From: Mytilus trossulus | Taxonomy: Eukaryota; Mollusca; Bivalvia; Mytilida; Mytilidae | Assembly: GCF_036588685.1 (NCBI RefSeq) | Contig: NC_086384.1 | Location: 55,780,945 to 55,844,944 of the forward strand | Reading direction: 5' to 3' | DNA length: 64,000 nucleotides | Shown here: positions 12,901-24,468 of the stretch, one piece after another | How positions within the stretch are numbered: the first letter of the stretch is position 1 | Layout of the letters: every line of letters starts with the position of its first letter | Position numbers and translations under genes: made by a program | Notes under the pieces: model-generated | What the model saw: only the letters and a program-made list of their open reading frames with translations | Told to the model about the DNA's origin: nothing | Databases searched by the model: none

Positions 12901-15900
12901 TAAAGAGCATTGAGAACTCAAAATTCCAAAACGTTGTGCCAAATATGTCTAAGGTAGTCTATGCCTGGGATAAGAAAATCCTTAGTTTCTCAAAAAATTC
13001 AAAGTTTTGTAAGCAAGAAATATATAAAAATGACAACATTATTGATTTTAATATTCAATATGTCAGCATATCTTTTTTGTAATTACAAAAAATCAACGTT
13101 ACTAAAAATCAGTTGCATTCATGCATATTTGCCTACGTCCAAATGCAACAGGCCATATTGGCAATTTACATGTAAAAATAAAATAATATGGTTGCAAAAA
13201 GTTTCAGTAAAACGACATGGATAGTTTTATATAAAGGACAGTCATATAGCTTTATGTTTTTTTAAATTCAATTTTTATGGTAAATAAGAACCATATTATA
13301 ATAAAAGACTAACGTCTTAAGAATTATTGAAGAACGACAACCTATCATAAGAACATGTTACTTTCCTATTCCAGACTTGCAAAGGAGTGTACATGTACCC
13401 GCCTTTTTACAACTTAAGGTACCAACAACATGGGATGAAACGAAAATTTTTGACTACCTTCAAGAAATGAGACTGAGCGCAAAATCTGACGTAAATATAA
13501 GAATTATGGCAATATCACGTGAGGACCTGAACATGTATACAGAGATAGCAAAAACAGTTCTAAGAAATGTTGATTTACTGAAAAGCGAAATAAACACAAT
13601 ACTGTCTGGAATGCTCTCAGAAGTGGCAATTGATACAAAAGAAGTTGCTGATGTGTTAGTGAATTTGACAGTACCAGGTAGTATATGTATTTGTTGTTCT
13701 TTTCGTTTTTCGATTCTGATCATTGTGCAAGGTCTGCGAAGTATCATTTAACTTTTTATTTAAAAAGCAACGATACAAAAATATATTTTTCATAACTATC
13801 GGCATTAACTTTACAGAGATTCTTTTCTATATATTGATGTTTGAAATGTTGGGGCTTCTTACAAAACTACAAACTGAGTCAAAGTAAGGACCTAATTTGA
13901 ACGTAATAAATTATAATCCTGGTACCTTTGATAACTATTGGACCTGAATATGTACAGATCCAATCCATTTTTCCAAAATTTAAAAAAATATATCATATTG
14001 ATAAAAAGACATGTAAAATAATATTGAATTATTTTTTTCAAGTGTAATTTTAAGTTCTGGAATAAAAAACCCAAATACTTCCGAATATCATGAATATTGA
14101 GAGTTTGGATAAAGTAGACAAATCGTCTACAATGAGCAAGCAATCCACAACTAAGCTTTCCTTATTGTTGTGTAAAACACAATGCAAAACAGACACAGGA
14201 AACACGACCAGAGGACCAAATTAACACTTTTTAAATGTCAGAAAATGATTACCAATCCTCTAGAAAATAACGCTTCCTTTTGTACAAACGGTTATTATTA
14301 TCATATTTCTGTTATATTCTTAAAGTTAAACGTAACCCTGAATGGTTAATAACTGATAAACGAAAAACATTTATTTTAAGGTTTATAGTGTAATAAAATG
14401 CCCAGACAGTAACAGATTGACATGAAAATGGAATAGAAAAGTATAGGAAATATTTCATAGACGGATTTTTTTCAAATATTCATATACCATTTGCTGATAA
14501 TCGTCAATACATTCATTGCGATTTTTAATTAATGTTGATTTTATTTATCTGACGTTTTCTTGAGACTTTCAGTATTGACTTTTGTGCTGTGACTCTTTCC
14601 CTACAATTGTATTGTCAACACATGTGCTCTATTTTTCAAGTCCACAAATGTATTGAGATTGACATGTTTTCGATAAATGTTCTTGAAAATTTATATGTGA
14701 CATATTTGTGACGTCACAAAAACAACGCTTCTCTTCTACAAAAAATATAAAAAAAAAAGAAAACTTTACAAGCATGTCATTGTTTTTGTTTTTAATAATT
14801 GTGATATCTGTCAACGATTCATAATTTGAAATTTACGCTATAAACAAGGGTAAAACTAGTACTCTTTTTTAACTTTATCGTTCAACTCCCTTCATTTTAA
14901 ACACTTTTTTTAACTTTGAAACTGAAAGAGTATTTTTTAAGGTAGAAAAGACTTAAAAAACCCTAATGCAAAAGAATAAGAAGAGATATAACCGTGTCAC
15001 AAATGATATCGGATATGTTCCTTACGTCGTGGCTACAATCCCCTTCCCTTTGGTGAATGTGACTACCGAATTAAGACTATTCATCGGATTTGTTATCACA
15101 TAAGCAACACGAGGGGTGCCACATATGGAGCAGAATCTGCTTACCCTTCCGGAGCACCTGAGATCATCCCTAGTTTTTGGTAGAGTTCATGTTGCTTATT
15201 CTTTAGTTTTCTAAGGTGTATCATGTGTACTATTGTTTGTCTGTATGTTTTTTTACATTTTTAGCCATGGCGTTGTCAGTTATTTTCTATTTATGAGTTT
15301 GACTGTCCCTCTGGTATCTTTCTTCCCTTTTTTATACAATTCTAGTAATATCTATAGAATAATAGGTAGATGAGTTTTTGATACTGAGTATATCATGTGG
15401 AATATCTAGACGAGCCCGTTAGGGCGAGTTATGACATTCAACATGATATACTTAGTAGTCAGTATCAAAAACTCAACTACCTATTATTCTGTTTATCGGT
15501 AATGATGACGTCACGCAATGTTATGACGTCATGCAATGTTATGACGCAATGTATTGCCTAATATTTTCAGTGATACAGCCAGTACGTTGATACTCGAAAA
15601 TATTAGGCAGTAAGATTAAAGGGAAAATAAACGAATTACCGATAAACGATTTTTCTGATGATAGAAAATTAAAAAAAAAAAAAAAAATCAATCTCGTAAG
15701 ATAGTGGATGCATATTTGTAAACAACACATCTAGTTTAATTTTATTTCGAACCGTACTAGAATCGCTATGAATATTATTATTCCGTGAGAGAACTCGATC
15801 ACCATATATGAACTCTTAAAAATTAGATGTTCCGTATTTCGGTCAATTCACTAGTGAGTAGTTTTATATGCATTATCCATAATTTTTCTGTATTGATAAA

Positions 15901-18900
15901 AGCTTGTTGTACAAAACATTTTCTATGTAGCAATATCAGTATGAAGCTAAAGGCCTATTATATCTTAACGTTTTTTGGTATGGTTAATATCGAAGTGTAT
16001 TTTTAGGCACTGTGTCACACAGGCGTTGTTCAACATACGCTGAATTGTCAGTCTTTAAATCTTTAAAGACCTATATGTATGTCAACGTCAAAGCCACAGA
16101 AAAGTAATAAAAAATCATGCATCTAAAACTTAATTATCAATAAATACACATCTAACATCCAATTGATTTAATGTAAAGACGTCATAATCAGTCAGAGAAA
16201 AACATGACCTTGTGCAACGCCGAGATACGGGTATCGAGAGATTGTAGATCAATAAATGTGTGTGTATATAAAACAAAAATATTTAATTTGCTTTTAATTT
16301 CTCTTTGTCTATTAGTTTGTCTTAAATAAATGTTTTGTCGAATCAATACCATTAAAGATATATTCTACCCTCTTTTTAAAGGCTGTGTTGTCATATAAGA
16401 ATTGTGCAATTTCTTCCTCCCTGCTTATTCTCTCTTTGCATTAGAGCAATTTGTTATCAAGTTTGTTGTATTATTATCTTTTCTAAAAGGTCTTCAATTT
16501 TTATCTAGAGTGTTTAATTTTGTCTCGACTCTTGTCATGCGATGGCAAAGCTTTTTAAAATAAGATTTTATAGACTAGATCAAGACACATATTTGATATA
16601 AAAGTATAGTTTAAGAGTATATGCCTTTTAAACGATGCATTTGGACACTAGTTGTGATAATATTTTAAGATGTGCAAAGTGAGAGGAAAAGTGAAGAAAA
16701 AACAGAACAAATAGATCAACTTTCAGCTATTCATGATGAACAGGAACGAACAATTGAATTAAGTGGTAAGTAAAACATATAGAAGGAACTAAAACTGATC
16801 TCGTAACAGAAAAGATATGCAATCCTTGTCAAAATAGTCATTAGTTACACACTATCATTCCAGGAGATACGGCTATTAGGAACTTCGGGAATCTTTTTTT
16901 TAATAGATACAGTTGGAAATAAAAACTATTTGTATTCAATCAATCCTGTATATTCCATATATAAGAGGGAAAAAAAGGCATTATCGTTGTACCATACAAT
17001 AAACAAAAGCCAAAACAAAAACAAACATGTACATGGTTGATTGGGTTTCATATTTTCAAACAACCCTTCCCTTACTCGAATAGTTGTATAAGAAAACTGA
17101 AAAGGATAAAACGAAAAGGGCAATATCCTAAACTTTCTGATTATTGTCTTCCGGAAAACGATCTTATATATGACTCAAAACTTTAAAAGGTAAAAGACAC
17201 TGTGAAAACATAAAGACTAACATGGTAAATATAGAGAGGGTTCAATACATATTCGAACTAAACAACCTTTTTCAAATTCATCCAAATTAGTTGCAATCCT
17301 ATTCGTGTGCGTTAGAACCTCATGACCACCGCAGCTGACATCGGATTATTTGCAACACTGGTATGTTAAATAAACGGACGACAACACGATAGTTTGAGGG
17401 ATAATTGGGAGATGGAGTGAATAAATAAACTCATCATAGATACCAGGACTAAATTTAGTATATACGCCAGACGCGCGTTTCGTCTACAAAAGAAAGATGT
17501 TAAGCTTAGACAAGTCTTTAAATCATAAATTTGTTAATTTTTATACCTTCTTGTTAATTATCTTGAATATTTTACTGCGTTAGAAAAACTACCTCTACAA
17601 AAAGGTCAACACAGCCATGCGTATATCAAAATAAGAATATGGTGTTTTGTAAAGCAGATAGTCAAAGTAAAGTTGTGAAACGTAATTTCGTAAAACATTT
17701 AGATATACACAGCTAATGAAATTGCCCTAAATCAGCAGTTGTTGATATGGGCGCTCATGTCCGCCTCTGATACATTGTAACGAATTTACGTGTTTGCGTT
17801 ATATATTGAAATCTCTAACGAATATACTGAATGTTGCATAGTAAAGCACACCATCTAAATATAAGTTAGTCTAGATGAAATTGTCAATTCATCCTTAAAA
17901 ATACTTACCTAAATCTTTCAAAATATGATAGATAAACAGGTCTAGAAATAGACATACAAATAATACAGTTATACAATGTTATAGCTATATTATAGTCATT
18001 TCTGATTAATAAAGGCAATAATAGTATACCGCTGTTCAAAACACATAAATCCATGGACAAAAAACAAAATCGGGGTAATATTTCGATTAACTCTCATTGC
18101 TTAACAATAAGAGACAAAAACAATTAAACATTAACGAGCATGAAAATTTGTTACACAATCATTATAACGGAGATGCCATGCACATACTGTTCCCAGTATT
18201 ATAATGATATTTAAAAATATCTTACGAAATGAAGACTTATTGTTAGGCCAAAAATGTTTTGAACAATTTTAACAATAAAACAAATGTATGATAACTTTTA
18301 CAGTTAATAGTTCTTTCTTTTTTCAAATAATTATGCACATTATTATTCAGAGGAACTGTCATCTGATAAATATCCTCTTCAATTGAAAACCAGTTTATTG
18401 TGTAAAATAAACGTTCCAGTAATAAAAGGTTCCCAAATCATCGACTGTGTCATCATTGGTAAATTATTTGTTTTTGTTGATCTGACTACAAAAAGACTAA
18501 TTATCCACCAAACAGACGGGAGGCATAAGGAAGACATCACATTGCCGGATGATCCGCGGGGTTTAACTGCTATAAATAACACAGATGTTGCTGTCTTATA
18601 TAATGAGTCCTATATAGAGATCATAAGTATCGATACAGGACGAGTACAAAATGCGATAAGAACAAGAAGTGACAACAAAGGGATATCGTATCAAAAAGGT
18701 CTTCTGTTTATTCATTTTCATGACAAGTTCATTATAGATGGAATAGATCTGAAAGGAGAAATAATCCAATCAACTTCATATCAGACTTCACCAGGTTCCC
18801 TTTCACTACAGTACGTGTCAACTGCTACAGACAGGTTGTTCTTTACTGGTGGGTTTATTTTATACTGCTGTGACTGGTTTGGAGCAATCTTATGGAAGTT

Positions 18901-19147
18901 TACTGATGAAATGATGAAGTTTCCGGAAGGAGTTATTACAGATGAGATGGGTAATGTATACGTGGGCAGTTATGGATACAACAATGTCATAGTCATCTCA
19001 CCGGATGGTAAACATTATAAAGAACTACTTACCAGGAAGGATGGCATATTAAAACCGAGAGCAATGTATTATGACAAATCAAGCCACTGTTTATTGGTTT
19101 GTAATGAAAGAAATGGTCAAGCATTTCTATTTGATGTTTACGAATAA
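6287..19147 (+). CDS. DZIP3-type HEPN / NHL beta-propeller protein, five coding exons, one frameshift
   Basis: Assembled coding exons are 6287-6975, 7311-7422, 13375-13677, 16670-16765 and 18351-19147; all four introns are GT-AG and the phases (0, 1, 1, 1) agree. The product is about 660 residues. In order it has a helical N-terminal HEPN domain of the DZIP3 type ending in the RNEIFH motif (the RNxxxH signature of HEPN ribonucleases), a short linker, a roughly 100-residue helical module starting HVPAFLQL, a charged coiled-coil-like stretch, and a 265-residue C-terminal repeat region typical of NHL/TRIM-like six-bladed propellers. HEPN domains bind or cut RNA and NHL propellers bind RNA or protein, so an RNA-directed defence role is possible but inferred. 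The HEPN domain carries a 1-bp frameshift near 6706, so this allele may be inactive or the base may be a sequence error. No signal peptide or membrane segment is visible. Confidence 0.7.
7311..7422 (+). CDS. Exon 2 of the HEPN-NHL gene
   Basis: Acceptor TTTTAAAAG|AGGGCC, donor ATAC|GTAAAT, 37 codons plus one base. It enters in phase 0, matching exon 1, and leaves in phase 1, matching the exon at 13375. The encoded segment (RAQCEEIVEKANALQSK...) is helical and charged. The donor is weaker than the others, and a further exon inside the 6 kb intron cannot be excluded. Confidence 0.55.
9650..9840. repeat. TTGC/GCAA-rich repeat
   Basis: TTTGCCGCAAGCTT, TTTGCTGCAAACTTGT, GCGACAAGCTTGC, TTTGCCGCAAGCTTGC and TTTGTTGCAAACTTGC follow each other in both orientations. 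It creates accidental Ala/Asn-rich ORFs on both strands. It is not a gene. Confidence 0.6.
10192..10420 (-). repeat. Dispersed repeat A, copy 1
   Basis: About 225 bp running from AGAGGGACGAAAGATACCAA to GTGGCACCCGTCGTGTTGC. Nearly the same sequence recurs at 11342-11557 and 11991-12212, reversed at 15103-15338, and in diverged form at 19544-19740 and 28748-28972. The ORFs in it (MPHVEQDLLTLPEHLRSP...) recur only because the repeat does. Confidence 0.75.
11342..11557 (-). repeat. Dispersed repeat A, copy 2
   Basis: Same family and orientation as 10192-10420, with a short internal deletion. Confidence 0.75.
11991..12212 (-). repeat. Dispersed repeat A, copy 3
   Basis: Same family and orientation as 10192-10420. 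Only about 430 bp separate it from copy 2. Confidence 0.75.
12785..12960. repeat. Dispersed repeat C (CGCCAGACGCGCGTTTCGTC)
   Basis: The same phrase occurs at about 17440-17495. The downstream piece ACAAAGTTAAAGAGCATTGA also recurs near 21495. Confidence 0.6.
13375..13677 (+). CDS. Exon 3 of the HEPN-NHL gene, helical module
   Basis: Acceptor CCTATTCCAG, donor CCAG|GTAGTA, 303 nt. It begins by completing a His codon and reads LQRSVHVPAFLQLKVPTTWD..., then a long amphipathic helical stretch and VNLTVP. I recognise the HVPAFL...TTWDET pattern as the module that follows HEPN domains in mussel proteins of this type; this is from memory. Confidence 0.7.
15103..15338 (+). repeat. Dispersed repeat A, copy 4 (opposite orientation)
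   Basis: It reads GCAACACGAGGGGTGCCACA through to GTATCTTTCTTCCCTTTT, the reverse complement of the copies at 10-12 kb. Confidence 0.7.
15356..15490. mobile_element. Foldback MITE, 135 bp
   Basis: Arms AGAATAATAGGTAGATGAGT... (15356-15398) and its inverted partner (15441-15490) pair over about 45 bp with a few mismatches around a short GC-rich loop. No clear target duplication was found. Confidence 0.55.
15491..15647. mobile_element. Foldback unit with nested arms and CRE-like tandem repeat
   Basis: The outer inverted pair is GTTTATCGGTAAT / ATTACCGATAAAC and the inner pair TGCCTAATATTTTC / GAAAATATTAGGCA. Between the left arms lies a tandem repeat of 18 bp (ATGACGTCAYGCAATGTT, 2.4 copies, about 15505-15550), which places two TGACGTCA palindromes side by side. 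Confidence 0.5.
16670..16765 (+). CDS. Exon 4 of the HEPN-NHL gene, coiled-coil linker
   Basis: Acceptor ATATTTTAAG, donor AGTG|GTAAGT, 96 nt. It completes an Asp codon and encodes VQSERKSEEKTEQIDQLSAI..., rich in Glu, Lys and Gln with heptad-like hydrophobic spacing, probably a short coiled coil joining the helical module to the propeller. Confidence 0.65.
18351..19147 (+). CDS. Exon 5 of the HEPN-NHL gene, NHL-type propeller
   Basis: Acceptor TTATTATTCAG; the exon completes a Glu codon and runs 265 codons to the TAA at 19145-19147. It reads ELSSDKYPLQLKTSLLCKIN... and contains repeated blades of the NHL/SMP-30 style, for example LPDDPRGLTAINNTDVAVLY, FPEGVITDEMGNVYVGSYGY and NNVIVISPDGKHYKELL. 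The closest architecture known to me is the C-terminal half of TRIM2/3/71-like proteins, but there is no RING or B-box anywhere in this gene. It is the largest intact block and is certainly coding in origin. Confidence 0.8.
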
Positions 19148-19399
19148 TGATGGTTTATCGTTACTTCAACTGTTATGAGTAAACAGTGTTTCAAATCAAA
19201 TTGAATTAATGAATATTGTGTAATGTTTTGAATATTGTAACATTGCACTTGTCAATAGTTACCCAATACAAGGAAGACTCGTTATCACAAAGAAATGATG
19301 AAGATTTTCTATGCGAACAATAAATGACTACGTTTGACATTCTCCGAAATTTCTGTAGAACCAATTTAGTTGTTTACACTCATAGCAAATCAATTATTT

Positions 19400-19405
19400 A
19401 ATAAA
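19400..19405 (+). terminator. Candidate poly(A) signal of the HEPN-NHL gene
   Basis: AATAAA 253 bp after the stop codon. It is the first canonical hexamer on this strand that I noticed downstream. Confidence 0.35.
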
Positions 19406-19543
19406 ATTGACCAGTAATCACAAATGGTTAATTTTTGGAATATCTATTTCACAGGTAAAAGCAGGTATATTCCAATTGTAATTACTACAATCGTGTCCTA
19501 TTTTTCTCGAATGTGACCTACCAATTTGTTTGTACTAGTATAT

Positions 19544-19740
19544 GCAACACGATAGGTGCCACATGAGGAACAGACTCTACCTGCCCTTCAGGAAAAGTTG
19601 AGATCATTCCTCAAATTTTAAATGGAGTTTCTGTTGCTCAGTCATTCGTTGTGTTTGGTGTTCATTTGTTTGTCTGTTTGTCGCTTTCTTTTGTAGCCAT
19701 GGTGGTGTGGGTTAATTTGTATGCCCCATTTGTGGGCATT
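19544..19740 (+). repeat. Dispersed repeat A, diverged copy
   Basis: It begins GCAACACGATAGGTGCCACA and keeps TTTGTTTGTCTGTTTGTC and GTAGCCATGG, with many substitutions. Confidence 0.55.
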
Positions 19741-19859
19741 TTTTGTTGATATTTAAAGCGTTTTTTTCAATGTTGAGATGTTTTACTAATGTTTCAGAAA
19801 AGATAGAAGGTTTTGGTACCATTAAAATGTAAAATACCGCTGCAAATATTTGCACTTGT

Positions 19860-20115
19860 TCTAAGTCATGAATCTGATGTACAGTAGTTGTCGTTTGTTT
19901 ATGTAGTTCATACGTGTTTCTCGTTTTAACAAATATTATACTGTTGGTTTTCCCGGGTGAATGGTTTTACATTTCTATTTTTGTGGACTTTTTTAGCTTG
20001 CTGTTCAATGTGAGCCCAGTCTCCGTGTTGAAGGCCGTACATTGACCTATAACGGTCTACTTTTATGATTTTTTATTTGGATCGAGAGTTGTCTCATTGG
20101 CACTCATATCTCATC
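19860..20115 (+). repeat. Dispersed repeat B
   Basis: It includes GTTGTCGTTTGTTTATGTAG, GAAGGCCGTACATTGACC and GAGTTGTCTCATTGGCACTC in the same order as the copy at 33185-33455. Confidence 0.65.
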
Positions 20116-21034
20116 AATTTAACCAGCATTTTAACGTATCAATGTAAATATAACGGAATTTGATGAGACTGTCATTTAAGTGAGATGGTTAGCGCTATAG
20201 AACCAGGTTTAATCCACCATTTTCTGCATTTGAATATGCCTGTAATAAGTCAGGAATATGACAGTTCTTGTCCATTCGTTTTTGATGCGTTTTGTTATTT
20301 GATTTTGCCATGTGATTTTGGACTTTCCGAATTGATTTTCCTCTAAGTTTAGTATTTTTGTGATATTACTTTTCACTACGTTTAATCTGTGAAGTGGTTT
20401 TGATTTTACGATAAATTAATGAATGAACGATAATGTTATGAATGAACAAGAGCACCTGGCCTATTCCTTAAAGAAACATCAATTAAATATACAAAACCGT
20501 ATTTAATCAGAGATAATTAAGTAAAACTGTCAATACTAAATCAACAACTGAAATGATTCCATATATTGTTGAAACATCGTACTAATGGAGAACAGACAAG
20601 TATAAAAATGCACTTGTTTCCCTCAAACCTCTAGATTTCATTTATAGTCAAACGGTTGTCCCCCTTTATACAAAAACATATGTTGAAACTTCTTAAATGC
20701 ACTAACGTTTTTCAATTAATTGCATCTGAAAACATGGATAGGTCTTTACGAATGGCAGACCAGGAGCTTGTTTGACAAAATACTATGGCTGGATCTGAGC
20801 GGAGTCTCTGATCTGCGTCACAAAGATTGGCATACAAACAATTGCTTCAAAAAAATATATGGCATGCTTTACAACGAAATGATTAACGAGAAACAAATCT
20901 GACAGACATGCATCAGCGAGAACTTGAATTACTGACTCCAAAATTAGGACAGACATATACAAATTTGGAGGTGGCTATACAAATTTGTGAGCGCGTAATC
21001 CGCCACCTCACTACGAAAGTGGTGTACACTAGTA

Positions 21035-21180
21035 ATTTTGGGGCCCTTTATAGCTTTTTGTTCGGTTTGACCCAATGCTCCGTGTTGAAGGCCGTACATT
21101 GACCTATAATGGTTTACTTTTATGAATTGTTATATTGATGGAGAGTTGTGTCATTGGCACTCACGTCACATCTTCCTACA
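21035..21180 (+). repeat. Dispersed repeat B, short copy
   Basis: It begins GGGGCCCTTTATAGCTTTTT and ends GTGTCATTGGCACTCACGTC. Confidence 0.6.
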
Positions 21181-21189
21181 TCTAAAACA

Positions 21190-22320
21190 CAATTAATTAA
21201 CTTTGACCACATAACTATTAAAATGAGTACAAGTTCAGATGACATCTGCCAGTTTGACATGCAAACGTTAAAATTGTACCATACACCAAAGTAAGTAGAA
21301 CTATACAGTATCTAATATATGAACTTAATCACGAAAACTTAACCTTATTCACTGATCCATAAAATGTGGTCAAGGTCAGACGAAAACTGAATGGCATGAG
21401 GATCTTGCAAGGTACGCATATACTTTATATATTTATCATATTACTCACAAGAAAAAAATAACATTATAATAAATAAAATAGCAGCCTAAATAAAGTACAA
21501 AGTTGAAGAGCATTGAGGACCAAAAACAGACCAAAAAATAACAAAAACTAATTTAAACAACTGAAGCATGAAAATGAGGTCAAGGTTAGATGACACCGGT
21601 CAGATACACATGTATTCCATACACCAAATGCATACCTATTGCATAGTGTAAGAAAAACATACCAAAACTCAATAAAATGTTTCGCTGCACACAGCCTGAT
21701 AGACCGAACTATGAACAGTTCGGGCAAAGTAGTGAAGCTGGATACTGTCTGAATTTGGAATGACACAAAATAAATGTGGTCAAAGATCTTAAAATTTAGA
21801 AATTGGACATTTAATTTACCTAAAATCTGGTCTGATATATATAATCTAACATCATGGTAAAATTCAATCCCAGCCTTCCCTTTGTGGTATGGTATCTTGC
21901 AAAACAATATCAGAGAGATCCATGTACTTAAGCACAAGTTATTGGAAACTAGCAAAAAGGCTTGTTTTCAGCCCCCTTATTCCTGAACATTTAAGGCAAT
22001 TACCCCAAAACTCAACCCCAACCTTCCCTTTGTGAAATGGAACTATGTGGTACAATTTCAAAAAGATCCATACTAACACACGATATTGTCTGCAAAATCA
22101 ATCCCAACCTTCCTTTTGTGGTTTCAAATCTTGTATAAAATTCTATCTATTTTTACTTAGGTTATTATCCGGAAACCAACTGTTTACAGACGATGCGGAC
22201 AACGACGTGATACCCATATACGACCACATATACGAGGTCAAGGACATTGGACATATGTTAGACGGAAACTGCATAACATAAGGCGTCTATATACAAAGTT
22301 TTCAGGATCCAGGTCGTCTT
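21190..22320. repeat. Bivalve dispersed repeat block (GAGGTCAAGGTYAGATGA type)
   Basis: Several internally related pieces occur: GTCAAGGTCAGACGAAAACT and GGTCAAGGTTAGATGACACC; CCAGCCTTCCCTTTGTGGTA, CCAACCTTCCCTTTGTGAAA and CCAACCTTCCTTTTGTGGTT. I recognise the family from mussel genomes by memory. It explains the ORFs at 21548-21955 and 22045-22281. Confidence 0.5.
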
Positions 22321-23314
22321 CCTTTTGAAATATTAAGCTTCTAAGAGGTGAGCTAACGTCACCACAACCGTATCATTATCCCTATGTCTAGCTAACTGCG
22401 ACAGAAGTTACAGGCTGGACAAAAATCTTTTTGTGTTTTTTTTAAAACTAAGCACTAAGCAATAAAGATTATGTCAAGGGCACTTGACTAGTGTCAGAGT
22501 GAACATTATGATCGCAAGAAATTTTCATATTAGATATTAATTATTCATCTGTTCCAGTTTCTGCACACATTTATGACATCTTTGTCCTAGATGACACCAA
22601 CCAGTTAGCACTCATAAGTATTTTTTCAGTATAGACTGCAGGCTCATGTATGTACATTTGTAGTGAAATCTCAGCTCATCAGCAATAAACAATATTCTAG
22701 CAATGACAATTTTATTTACAAATTAGACCTTAAGCATCAAATTGTCATGAAATTATCTATTTATACAAATAACCAGACTGCTTAATATAAATAGTATAAA
22801 ATTTTAATGCATATCAATGCCTTTCATTGTACATATTTTGACAAATGAAATTTTTCTTCAACATCACCAGTATCATAAAAATTTGACATCTAGAACATTA
22901 ACATTACAGTACATTTAAGAATTTAGGTACAAACATTTATTCAAGTTTTATAATTGTATGGTATCTCTTGGAATCGATATATATTGTGGAATTTTCTTAC
23001 TTTGAATGCCACAAAACAGGCAAGGTATAGGAAAGATATATGTATGTTTGCTTATTTGTATGTACCTTGAATATCTTGAATTTCAGTAAAGTCTACTTTT
23101 TTATACACTTGTTAATTATAAACAGTTATTCAATGATCGACTGACATCATATTTCAAAAAGTAAGACTTTATAGTGATTTTCTTAAATTGAAGATTTTTC
23201 TAGTAAGCAGTATTACAATGTTGAAAAGCAAATCATTTTGATGTGCTTTGTTTCTTATACTCACTCACAGATGCTTACAACTCTTTTTATACAATAATGT
23301 CTCGTGTCCAATGA

Positions 23315-23370
23315 AATGAATGAATGAATTGATGAAGGAAATAATGAATTGATGAATGAATGATTAATGT
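23315..23370. repeat. TGAA/TTGATGAA simple repeat
   Basis: Imperfect repeats of TGAATGAATGAATTGATGAA. Confidence 0.7.
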
Positions 23371-24468
23371 CAAAATGATTATCTGTGAAAAACGAAAAAA
23401 TGTAAAATAAATATTGAACATAATGACTTATCGTTTGTACCAGCTGAGCTGAAATTAAATCATTCTAGATCAGAGAGAAGATATTAAATGGACTGAAGTG
23501 TTTGGGTGTCGTAACACATTTGATTTATTTTTCAGATTCCATTTCTTTTAAAACCAAATGATCTGTTCTTGCAACAACAGCAATGAAAAGCACTATTAAA
23601 GTTATTTGTCAAATGCTCTAGATCTGTTCTTGCAACAACAACAATAAATAGCACTATTTAAGTCATTTGTCTAATCTCTTCTAACATTTTTTAAATATAT
23701 ATTCAGAAATTGCAGCCATGTCTGATGGGAAGTATGGTCATTTAAAACCTTACTATAATTCTTCAAGACAATCTCACCCACACTATTTCCTAAATATTTT
23801 TCGCCAATTAATTCCAAACAAGTTTTCTCTGATTTTTTTTGACAGATTTGATCTACCGTAAGCATATTTCTTTTGACATTAACAGCAACTATCATTGTTC
23901 CTTGCCAGTTTAACAAGAATAAAGAAGACACCCAATAATGATGCAGGCAAAGTTTTATCCTTAATGGGGCATTTGCATCATAGATTAATGTTTAATATTG
24001 CATAACTGATAACAGACTACACCAAGTAATGCCAATACCTCACACTATCTTTCTTAGGAAAGGCAAGTTTTTATAGAACAAATACTTAATTTAAAGAGGA
24101 CTGTCAAGGCTCATACACTACAGTAGTTCCTATACCTTATAAATAAAGCACAGGATCACCATAAGCTATTCTTAGAATTGAGCTTAATTGGGTTAATTTT
24201 GATTTACTTTCTCTATATTTTATTCTTTTTTTTAAACAATAATTCTTTTGAAATTTTTGCAAGAGGTTCCAAAATTTAAAGAATAGTTCAGCCTGTAAGA
24301 CTCATTTCATAAAGGCAACCTTTGACCTTCAAGTTTTGACTCTGATGATCTCTGAATGAAGATTTAAATCATGTGGAACTCATTTAAAGCAATATAGAGA
24401 TCATAAACAAGTTCAAACTCTTATTCAGCACTGAGTAGTAAGTCTTGAGACATGTGAACAATAAATGA

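Larger units (their letters stand above)
7423..13374. other. Large intron of the HEPN-NHL gene, repeat-filled
   Basis: It holds three same-orientation copies of dispersed repeat A (10192-10420, 11342-11557, 11991-12212), a TTGC/GCAA-rich repeat (9650-9840), a related sparser stretch (10620-10790) and part of a repeat with the phrase CGCCAGACGCGCGTTTCGTC (about 12785-12960). A CCCGGGC/GCGC-TTTT imperfect tandem lies at about 8505-8600. No extra exon with matching phase was recognised. Confidence 0.5.
13678..16669. other. Intron 3 of the HEPN-NHL gene
   Basis: Contains dispersed repeat A at 15103-15338 and two adjacent foldback units at 15356-15490 and 15491-15647. The rest is AT-rich DNA with no feature that I can name. 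Confidence 0.5.
19148..24468. other. Intergenic DNA between two convergent genes
   Basis: Both neighbours end here: the HEPN-NHL gene from the left and WDR33 from the right. It contains dispersed repeats A (19544-19740) and B (19860-20115, 21035-21180), a long Mytilus-type repeat block (21190-22320) and a TGAA-rich simple repeat (23315-23370). A candidate AATAAA for the HEPN-NHL gene is at 19400-19405. The WDR33 3' UTR must lie in the upper part; AATAAA on its strand occurs at 24229-24234 and 22936-22941, neither confirmed. The small ORFs at 20720-21102 are unrecognised and probably not genes. Confidence 0.5.

Noticed and set aside
20720-21102. Two small adjacent plus-strand ORFs (MHLKTWIGLYEW..., MHQRELELLTPK...)
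   Set aside because: No recognisable domain, no splice signals in agreement, and the second runs into dispersed repeat B; could be a relic but cannot be supported.
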